Assembly (NCBI GenBank): GCA_016765335.1
Contig: JAESQE010000161.1
Span: 9,190 to 17,097 of the forward strand
Direction: 5' to 3'
Origin: Planctomycetaceae bacterium
GTDB taxonomy: Bacteria; Planctomycetota; Planctomycetia; Planctomycetales; Planctomycetaceae
DNA: 7,908 nucleotides
The notes beneath the pieces were generated by a model. That model saw only the letters and a list, made by a program, of their open reading frames with translations. It made no database searches and was not told the DNA's origin. Below, piece after piece: positions 1-6,562 of the stretch. Every line of letters starts with the position of its first letter. Positions within the stretch are counted from its first letter, which is position 1. Both the position numbers and the translations under genes were made by a program.

Positions 1-2
1 AG

Positions 3-2912
3 TTTAGCCCAGTCAACGGGGATGTTGATTACAGTGCAGAGCTTCCCAGGATTGCGCCGACGTCTCCGAAAGATGCCCTGAAAACATTTCAGGTGGCTCC
101 CGGATTTAAAATTGAACAGACCGCAGCTGAGCCGTTGTTGAACGATCCGGTTGCGATGTCGTTCGATTTGGATGGCAAATTGTATGTGGTCGAAATGCGT
201 GATTATTCTGAACAAGAGACCGAACATCTGGGACAGATTCGGCTGCTGGAAGATATCGATGGTGATGGGAAGTTTGATAAGAGTTCTGTGTTTGTTGATA
301 ACTTGTCGTGGCCCACTGCGGTGATTTGTTACGATGGCGGAATCTATGTTGCAGCTGCTCCTGACGTGTTTTACTTCAAAGATACCGATGGCGATAACAA
401 AGTAGATGTTAAAGAAGTGGCGCTCACCGGTTTTGGTCGCTCAAATGTTCAAGGCTTGGTCAACAGTTTTCGCTGGGGGCTGGATAGTCGGATTCATGGA
501 GCGACAAGTTCCTCTGGTGGGAAAATCAGACGCCCCGATCAACCGGAAAGTGAAACGGTTGAATATCGCGGAAGAGACTTCTCGTTCAATCCACGCACCC
601 GGGAAGTTCGTCCGGAAAGTGGAGGCGCTCAACATGGAATGTCGTTTGACGACTGGGGACGAAAGTTTGTTTGCTCGAACAGCGACCACCTGCAAATGGT
701 CGCTTACGATGACCGCTATGCTGCGAGGAACCCGTATTTGAAGTCACCCAACCCCAGAGTGAGTATCTCTGATGATGGCGGACAGGCTCCCGTGTTTCGA
801 ATTAGCCCAGTAGAACCGTGGCGAATTGTGCGGACTCGCTTGCGTGCATCCAAACAGGTCAAAGGAGTTGTCGAAGGTGGCGGACGTCCTGCGGGTTACT
901 TTACTGGCTCGACCGGAGCAGTGATTTATCGGGGAGATGCCTGGCCTGAAGAAGCGCACGGCTTAGCGATTTCGGGCGACGTGGGGAGTAACCTGGTTCA
1001 TCGGAAAAAATTGATACCGAACGGCGTTTTGTTTATTGGGACACGAATCGATAAGCAGTCGGAACTGATGTCGTCTACTGATATCTGGTTTCGCCCCGTG
1101 CAATATGCGAACGGGCCTGATGGCGCATTGCATGTTTTGGATATGTCTCGCGAAGTGATTGAGCATCCCAAGAGTTTGCCTCCGATGATCAAAAAACATC
1201 TCGATTTGACTAACGGTCGAGATCGAGGACGAATTTACCGGGTGATTCCTGATGATTTCAAGCAGCGGGCCGCTCCGAAAATGAGTCAGATGAGTTCGGT
1301 TGAACTTGTCGCGTTGTTGAAGCATCCAAACGGTTGGCATCGAGAAACTGCCAGTCGTGTACTTTATGAGCGTCAGGATCGTTCGATCTTCAATGAACTG
1401 GTTCAGGCCACTCAGGTCAATGAACCGCTTGGGCGTTTGCATGCCTTGTATGTTTTGCGAAGTCTTAATCTGTTGACTGCGGAAATTGTTACACAGCGTT
1501 TAGCGGATGAGCATCCGATGGTTCGAACACATGCTGTTCGATTGAGTGAGCAGTTTCCGGATGATTCAGCTGTTCGATCTCAGTTGAAAAAACTGGCTCA
1601 AGATGAATCGATTCATGTCAGATATCAGCTGGCGTTTTCGCTCGGGGAATTTTCTGTTGCAATGAGAAGTCCGTTACTGCTGGCAATTCTCAAGTCTGAT
1701 TCGCAGGATAAATGGATTCGTTTTGCTGCCCTGAGCTCTGTGAATCAGGATCTGGGACAATTGTTGAATTCTTTAGCTCAAGACAAATCGTTCCTTGAAA
1801 AATCGCATGCAGCGGATCTTTTGAAGGTGATGATTGAAATACTGGCTCGCAGAGGCCAGCAAGAAGACCTGGCTCAAATGATTCAATTACTGACATCACC
1901 CAATGGTCTTTCAGAGTCTGAAAAACAGGGTTTGTTTCAGCATTATCTAACAAATACATCTGGTTCCAAGGCCGGGTTGGATAAGAAAGTTTCTGGTCAG
2001 TCTGATTTACTCAAAGCGATGTTGAGTGATTTGATGATAAAGTCTCGAAAGCAAATTAAAGATATATCAGCACCGCAAAAAGAGCGGATCTCAGCGATTC
2101 ATACATTGAACGTTGCCCCAGAACCTGCTGATCAGAAATTGCTGTTTGACTTGCTCGATAATCAGGAATCGCCTGAAATCCAAAGTGCTGCATTGGAGTC
2201 GCTTTCTTCGATGCCTGAATGCGAGTTGGATACGATTCTGATTAATCAATGGGCAACATTGACGCCGCATTTGCGAAAAGAATCTCAAGATATTCTGCTC
2301 AGCAAACCGGAATGGGCAAACAGTTTCCTTTTAGCTGCGGTTGAAGGAAAAATTTCGAAATCAGACTTAAATGGAATGCGATTGAAGATGCTTCAAAGTT
2401 CAAAAAATAGTGGTGTCAAAAAATTGGCAGATCAACTAATTTCTCAAATCAATAAAACTCCTCGTGCCAGTATCGTCAATAAATATGCCAGTGCTCTTGA
2501 AAAGCAGGGGAATGTTGAAGCGGGTCGAAAACTGTTTATTAAGAATTGTGCAGTTTGTCATAAACTCGAAGGCAAGGGTGAAGAGATCGGCCCGAACCTG
2601 GCGACCTTTAAGAACCGAGGTAAGCAGGCGATTCTGATCAACTTGCTTGATCCGAATCGCGAAGTGACGCCCGATTATTTGACGTATTTGATCATCACGA
2701 CACAGGGGCGATCTCATACTGGGATTTTGGCGTCTCAAAATGCAACAACCGTCACTTTGAAACGAGCAGAGGGGAAGACTTCTGTGGTCAGCAGAATTGA
2801 TATCGACGAGATGAAAAGTACCGGGCTTTCGTTGATGATTGAAGGCCTCGAAAAGGAAATTAGTATCGATGCAATGGCTGATCTGCTGACGTATTTGATG
2901 CAAGTCAACTGA
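3..2912 (+). CDS. PVC-type haem-binding CxxCH protein: propeller dehydrogenase domain, HEAT-like repeats, cytochrome c (5'-partial)
   Basis: The frame is open from base 3, so the gene starts outside the window; the first in-window start (GTG at 93) is internal, because the preceding residues (ending LPRIAPTSPKDALKTFQ) are typical family sequence. Numbering from base 3 gives 969 codons. Residues about 25-430 form the 'membrane-bound dehydrogenase' beta-propeller, with two DxDxDG-like calcium-type loops (84-92, DIDGDGKFD; 127-135, DTDGDNKVD) and a closing GRDRGRIYRV (405-414). Residues about 430-820 are helical, HEAT-like repeats. Residues about 830-969 are a class I cytochrome c domain of the Pirellula/Verrucomicrobium type, with haem-attachment motif CAVCH at 849-853 followed by GPNL and DPNREVTPDY. 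Proteins of this family are probably exported and are suspected of oxidising sugars or related substrates while passing electrons to the haem; substrate is unknown here. The signal peptide would lie upstream. The family is clear; the reaction is not. Confidence 0.93.
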   Translation, partial: FSPVNGDVDYSAELPRIAPTSPKDALKTFQVAPGFKIEQTAAEPLLNDPVAMSFDLDGKLYVVEMRDYSEQETEHLGQIRLLEDIDGDGKFDKSSVFVDNLSWPTAVICYDGGIYVAAAPDVFYFKDTDGDNKVDVKEVALTGFGRSNVQGLVNSFRWGLDSRIHGATSSSGGKIRRPDQPESETVEYRGRDFSFNPRTREVRPESGGAQHGMSFDDWGRKFVCSNSDHLQMVAYDDRYAARNPYLKSPNPRVSISDDGGQAPVFRISPVEPWRIVRTRLRASKQVKGVVEGGGRPAGYFTGSTGAVIYRGDAWPEEAHGLAISGDVGSNLVHRKKLIPNGVLFIGTRIDKQSELMSSTDIWFRPVQYANGPDGALHVLDMSREVIEHPKSLPPMIKKHLDLTNGRDRGRIYRVIPDDFKQRAAPKMSQMSSVELVALLKHPNGWHRETASRVLYERQDRSIFNELVQATQVNEPLGRLHALYVLRSLNLLTAEIVTQRLADEHPMVRTHAVRLSEQFPDDSAVRSQLKKLAQDESIHVRYQLAFSLGEFSVAMRSPLLLAILKSDSQDKWIRFAALSSVNQDLGQLLNSLAQDKSFLEKSHAADLLKVMIEILARRGQQEDLAQMIQLLTSPNGLSESEKQGLFQHYLTNTSGSKAGLDKKVSGQSDLLKAMLSDLMIKSRKQIKDISAPQKERISAIHTLNVAPEPADQKLLFDLLDNQESPEIQSAALESLSSMPECELDTILINQWATLTPHLRKESQDILLSKPEWANSFLLAAVEGKISKSDLNGMRLKMLQSSKNSGVKKLADQLISQINKTPRASIVNKYASALEKQGNVEAGRKLFIKNCAVCHKLEGKGEEIGPNLATFKNRGKQAILINLLDPNREVTPDYLTYLIITTQGRSHTGILASQNATTVTLKRAEGKTSVVSRIDIDEMKSTGLSLMIEGLEKEISIDAMADLLTYLMQVN

Positions 2913-2982
2913 AAAGTGGGGACAGGTTGATTTTAAACTGTTGTTTACCCCTCCCTTTTAACTCCCCCTTTGTAAGGGGGAT
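2912..2982. repeat. Candidate dispersed extragenic repeat: GGGGACAGG motif plus G/C-rich hairpin
   Basis: Directly after the stop codon is AAGTGGGGACAGGTTGATTT (2915-2934). This resembles the GGGGACAGG-type extragenic motif associated with REP/RAYT-like repeats in many bacterial genomes; that resemblance is from memory, not a search. It is followed by a pyrimidine-rich stretch and a hairpin with arms TCCCCCTT (2963-2970) and AAGGGGGA (2974-2981) around a TGT loop. No U-run follows, so it is not a standard terminator. Only one copy is present in the window, so its repeat status is an inference. Confidence 0.4.
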
Positions 2983-3039
2983 AACCAAAACTTTAGATGT
3001 TCCCTTATTGGATTAGCTTGTCCTGGCCATTTGATTTAT

Positions 3040-3071
3040 AGCCGTGCATTGCAAAATGCACGGCTCTTTTT
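3040..3071 (+). terminator. Rho-independent terminator
   Basis: A perfect 11-bp stem, AGCCGTGCATT (3040-3050) paired with AATGCACGGCT (3055-3065), closes a GCAA tetraloop and runs into TCTTTTTA. This is a textbook intrinsic terminator for + strand transcription. It lies 128 bases past the stop of the haem-protein gene and would separate that transcript from the downstream operon. The opposite strand lacks a comparable U-run, so it appears to be one-directional. Confidence 0.85.
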
Positions 3072-3166
3072 ATGGATATTGGGTAGATACCCTGCGGGAA
3101 TAGGAGGAGTGCAAAGAGTAGGGGGGCTAATGTGCGTTCTTTCAGGTCTGATTCACGAAGATAGGT

Positions 3167-3198
3167 TGTCCGTACCGATAAAAGAGATGATACGGACA
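3167..3198. promoter_or_regulatory. Inverted repeat upstream of the ExbB-like operon (operator or 5'-leader hairpin)
   Basis: TGTCCGTA (3167-3174) and TACGGACA (3191-3198) are exact reverse complements with a 16-base spacer, ending 31 bases before the ATG at 3230. The geometry fits a dimeric regulator's operator or a hairpin in the mRNA leader. No regulator gene is adjacent. A chance 8-bp match is possible, and the role is inferred from position alone. Confidence 0.4.
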
Positions 3199-3229
3199 GG
3201 AATTCCCACATCAGCAGGATGCTTACATA

Positions 3230-4555
3230 ATGACCAGGACAGAGACAGAGTTTTCAGAGCAGATTCCCCAACGCCCACATTATCTTTCGGGGTGGTGGAA
3301 AAGTCCCATTCTTTGGGGGGCGTTGAGCTATGTGCTGTTTTACGCACTTATCCCGGTTTTTCCATTTCAACAGGAGTTGCTTGCTCGGTATTGTACGAGT
3401 CATCCGCTGGAATATGTGACGCTGGGGCTGTTTTTTCTGGGTATGTCGACCTTGATAATTCGGTGGTTGGAGCTGTATACAGAAGATCGAGCAGTGGATC
3501 AGGTACATGATACTCTTGATTCTGTTTCGGACGTTGCTTTACCTGGAACAAGTGGTGTTCTTGAAGCATTACAGGAATCTTGGCGAAACACAGCCCGCTC
3601 GATTCAGGATTCGATTGCAGGCCGCAGGTTGCATGAGGCAGTGGTCTATGTTTCTCAAAGACCATCTGGTGAGAAGCTTGAGGAACACTTGCGGTATTTC
3701 TCTGATTTGGAACACGATCTGACTCAGCGAAGATTAGGGTTTGTGAATACAATTTCCTGGGCTGTCCCGATTCTTGGTTTTTTGGGAACAGTCATGGGGA
3801 TTACTATGGCGATTGCAAATGTGACCCCTGACCAGCTGGATCAATCGTTACCTGAAGTGACCGGCGGGCTAGCCGTGGCTTTTGATACCACAGCGTTATC
3901 GCTGACTCTTTCTTTGGGACTGGTATTTGCAACTTACCTGGTGAGAAGCAGGCAGGATGACATTCTTAACCGGGTGGATCAACAACTCGGCAAGCGTCTT
4001 TGCTTTTTGTTGCAGGCTGATCACGAACAGAGTTTTCTTGCGCAACATTCAGCAGTGGCTGAAAATCTGACAGAAGTTTCAGAGCAAATTGTATTGCAGG
4101 CAACAGATCTGTGGAAGAATCGCCTGAATGAATTGCAGGACCGGATGGTGCAGTCGATTGAAGTCGAGCATCATCATTTTGTCGAAACGTTGCATGCAGC
4201 TGTGGATGAAACATTGCAAGCTCAGCAGACGCATCTTTCCAAACTGCGAGCTGAGGAGCAAAATCTTTCAGTTGATTTGGGGGCGAAGCTCGAAGCCGCA
4301 ATTGAGCATTGGACACAAACCCTCGATGGAGTGGGTACAGGTATTGTAGGACAAACTCAGGAGTTGCAAAAACATTCGTCGCTTATTGTGAGCATGATTG
4401 ATAAACAGCAGGAGTTGACGCTGCTTCAGCAGAAATTGCACGAATCTCTCGATGCAAGTGAAATTACAGAGACTTTAGATCAAACGCTGAATTCGCTCAC
4501 CGCAGCAATTCAATTACTGAATGTTAGGGTGAATCATTCAGGGCGAGCGGCCTGA
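3230..4555 (+). CDS. MotA/TolQ/ExbB-family proton-channel protein with long C-terminal coiled-coil tail
   Basis: Likely the inner-membrane channel subunit of a proton-motive-force-driven motor. The 441-residue protein has four predicted membrane helices: about 26-46, 59-80, 171-197 and 208-238. The family signatures are PILGFLGTVMGI (180-191) and GGLAVAFDTTALSLTL (212-227), including the Thr residues expected to line the channel. A cytoplasmic loop of about 90 residues separates helices 2 and 3, giving the four-helix MotA-like arrangement rather than the three-helix ExbB/TolQ one. Residues about 240-435 are a Gln/Glu/Leu/His-rich predicted coiled coil, much longer than the ExbB or TolQ tail. 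The ATG at 3230 is the only start after an in-frame stop at 3188, with AGGA at 3216-3219 as a modest ribosome site. It heads a tandem group with two ExbD-like partners. The family is well supported; the process it powers is unknown. Confidence 0.88.
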   Translation: MTRTETEFSEQIPQRPHYLSGWWKSPILWGALSYVLFYALIPVFPFQQELLARYCTSHPLEYVTLGLFFLGMSTLIIRWLELYTEDRAVDQVHDTLDSVSDVALPGTSGVLEALQESWRNTARSIQDSIAGRRLHEAVVYVSQRPSGEKLEEHLRYFSDLEHDLTQRRLGFVNTISWAVPILGFLGTVMGITMAIANVTPDQLDQSLPEVTGGLAVAFDTTALSLTLSLGLVFATYLVRSRQDDILNRVDQQLGKRLCFLLQADHEQSFLAQHSAVAENLTEVSEQIVLQATDLWKNRLNELQDRMVQSIEVEHHHFVETLHAAVDETLQAQQTHLSKLRAEEQNLSVDLGAKLEAAIEHWTQTLDGVGTGIVGQTQELQKHSSLIVSMIDKQQELTLLQQKLHESLDASEITETLDQTLNSLTAAIQLLNVRVNHSGRAA

Positions 4556-4635
4556 GTTCGGTTTTTGTGAGTTTGTATTAATCCTGTTCGATTAGTCTGC
4601 ATTCAAATGCTGACAATTTTAATTGAAGTAGATTC

Positions 4636-6516
4636 ATGTCTCGTCGTTGCACAGAACCAGCACTTTCGGTGTCACTGTTTCCATTTTTGGCAGTGCTGGT
4701 ATGCGCAATGGGGGCGCTCATTCTGTTACTGCTTATTATTACCAGGCAGGTTCGATCTGAAGCTGTTCAGCAAGCGAATCAAGTCTTGGCAACTCCGGTT
4801 GAAACATCTGAGATCGAATCCTACTTTACACCTAAAGTACGGCCTGCTCGGATTCAGGTTCCCGAAAAAAGTGCCCCTGCGGAGATACCTTTTAGTGAAG
4901 AGGAATTGAAGCAAATCACTTTAGCACCAGATGCAAGGCAATACGATGAACGCCTTGACGGGAATCAAAAGCAAATTGAATTATTGAAATCACAAGCAGA
5001 TGCGTTGCAACACAGCGTTGCCCAGCAAAAAACGATCCAGACGCAAATGGCCTCTGTTTCCAGGTTGTTATCTCAGCAAGAAAACAAAAGCCGCGAGCTT
5101 CAGACGCAGCTTAATTCGTTATCAAAACGGAAAATGTATCTGGACGAATGGCAGGCCGAACAGCAAATTGCTTCGAGGAAAACTGATGAGGAAATGAGAC
5201 AGCTGCAAGGCCTGTTGCAGAAAAAGCAGCAACAGCTCAAAGCTCAGCAGAAGATTGCATCAGAACTGGAAGGCAAGCTTGAAATTGTTACTTACGATGG
5301 AGCGAGTGGCATCCGCAGAAAACCGATTTTCGTAGAATGTCTGGATGGGAAAATTGTATTTCAGCCCGAGCAGGTAGAGCTTGCGTTGAAAGATGACGAA
5401 GGTTTTTCTCCTGGAAATCATCCACTTGGTTTTGCAGTTCGAGCCTTGGCTGAATATCGGAATCAAAAAAATGGAACTCAGCAACCTGCTTATGTTTTGT
5501 TAGTTGTCCGTGCACAGGGGATCAAAGAGTTTTATACCAGTCGGCAAATTCTGGGAGTTCAAGGTATTACCTTCGGGTATGAACTTGTTGGTCAGGATCA
5601 AGAACTGTATTTTTCTGAGCAAGACCCGCACGCAAAGAAAGTGTTGGAAGATGCCATTGCCCGAGCGCGACAACAACCGAAAATAAATCGCAGGAGTGGT
5701 TTTCAGTTGGGGCCAGGGAGAGGGATGTCTGGAAACAGGCAGGCATTTTCGAAGCCCCCTTTACCTGGCAGGTCCAGTGGAGAATTTACCAATCCTGGTT
5801 CAGTGGAAGACGGTACTGCTGGAAAGCTCCCTCAAAGAATGGTCTCTCGTGGGACTGATTACAATCGCTTATCTAGTGTGCCAAGTTATCGTACTCCGAG
5901 TAATCGTACAGGCAGTCGTCGCAGAAAAAGGAATCGCGAATCTGGTTCGAAATATCCAAAGCAAAATACCGAGTTAAGTTCTCGTTCCAATGGGCATGCT
6001 TCTGCAATGCAGGGTAGTTCAGAGAATACGGATTCTTCATCACGCACTTCAGCCCGTGAGGGTTCGCCAACGGATCAACTTAAAGAATTGATTGAACAGT
6101 CCGGAACACCGGGAAGCCCAATGAATTCTCCACTTTTGAAATCGCTGTCTTCTAGAGCAAGAAATCTGAAGCGGGGAAATCAGAGTACGCTGATCAGTAT
6201 CGAGCGAAATGTGACGGTGCATATTCATTCGAAGTATTTGAAACTGGGGACGCAAGAAGCAGTGCCTATATCGGGAAATGAATCTGAAATTGGGACACAG
6301 AAAATGTTTCTCTATTTGCTTGAACAGGAGATGTCGCGTTGGGAGGCTGCTCCTCAAGGGTTTCGTTGGATTCCTGGATTCCGATTTGTTGTTGCACCTG
6401 GTGGGAATCAAGTGGCATTTCGGCTGGAGTCTGTCGCGAAGGAACTTTCTCTGGGGATGAAAACCAGTTTTACAATAGGGCAACAGAGTCCGGCGAAAAA
6501 CATCGAGTTGAGGTAA
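4636..6516 (+). CDS. ExbD-like single-pass protein lacking the membrane Asp: coiled coil and two periplasmic alpha/beta domains
   Basis: I recognise the architecture but no named gene. The 626-residue protein has a short basic N-terminus (MSRRC), one membrane helix (about 12-36), a Gln-rich coiled coil (about 105-217), an alpha/beta domain (about 228-345), a Ser/Arg/Gly/Pro-rich, probably disordered linker (346-510), and a second alpha/beta domain (about 515-612). The helix begins LFPFLAVLVCAMG, alignable by eye with the PFIDVMLVL start of ExbD, but Ala19 replaces the proton-carrying Asp. The strand-helix-strand YVLLVVRAQG...FGYELVG (286-319) resembles the end of the ExbD/TolR periplasmic fold, as does RFVVAPGG...TSFTI (583-614). 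It is 80 bases after the channel gene and 46 before its likely partner. ATG 4636 is the first start after an in-frame stop at 4624, with only GAAG as a possible ribosome site. Inferred role: inner-dimer subunit or stalk of the motor. Confidence 0.85.
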   Translation: MSRRCTEPALSVSLFPFLAVLVCAMGALILLLLIITRQVRSEAVQQANQVLATPVETSEIESYFTPKVRPARIQVPEKSAPAEIPFSEEELKQITLAPDARQYDERLDGNQKQIELLKSQADALQHSVAQQKTIQTQMASVSRLLSQQENKSRELQTQLNSLSKRKMYLDEWQAEQQIASRKTDEEMRQLQGLLQKKQQQLKAQQKIASELEGKLEIVTYDGASGIRRKPIFVECLDGKIVFQPEQVELALKDDEGFSPGNHPLGFAVRALAEYRNQKNGTQQPAYVLLVVRAQGIKEFYTSRQILGVQGITFGYELVGQDQELYFSEQDPHAKKVLEDAIARARQQPKINRRSGFQLGPGRGMSGNRQAFSKPPLPGRSSGEFTNPGSVEDGTAGKLPQRMVSRGTDYNRLSSVPSYRTPSNRTGSRRRKRNRESGSKYPKQNTELSSRSNGHASAMQGSSENTDSSSRTSAREGSPTDQLKELIEQSGTPGSPMNSPLLKSLSSRARNLKRGNQSTLISIERNVTVHIHSKYLKLGTQEAVPISGNESEIGTQKMFLYLLEQEMSRWEAAPQGFRWIPGFRFVVAPGGNQVAFRLESVAKELSLGMKTSFTIGQQSPAKNIELR

Positions 6517-6562
6517 TCTGAAAGTCAGTTGATTAATACCGTTTGTAGAAGTTGAATTTATT

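Larger units (their letters stand above)
2913..3229. other. Intergenic region between the haem-protein gene and the ExbB-like operon
   Basis: These 317 bases hold no convincing gene. From left to right they contain a GGGGACAGG motif and a G/C-rich hairpin of repeat character (2912-2982), a strong rho-independent terminator (3040-3071), a strong Shine-Dalgarno-like AGGAGG (3102-3107) that has no properly spaced start codon, and an 8-bp inverted repeat (3167-3198) just before the next gene. The operon promoter should lie between about 3072 and 3215. I see no -35/-10 pair good enough to name. Confidence 0.7.

Noticed and set aside
963..1442. A 159-codon minus-strand frame within the haem-protein gene
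   Set aside because: It is antisense to conserved propeller coding sequence and has no recognisable features, so it is a mirror of the real gene.
3081..3098. Small palindromes GGGTAGATACCC and CCCTGCGGG
   Set aside because: Stems are too short and loops too small to form a meaningful hairpin; this is expected by chance.
3005..3211. A 68-codon minus-strand frame across the intergenic region
   Set aside because: It runs through the terminator hairpin and the inverted repeat, and has no recognisable domain and no supporting context.
3031..3510. A 159-codon + strand frame beginning in the intergenic region, with a strong AGGAGG at 3102-3107
   Set aside because: It overlaps the well-supported channel gene by 281 bases. 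Its product is compositionally unlike a protein, and no start codon lies at a useful distance after the AGGAGG (GTG 1 base away, ATG 22 bases away).
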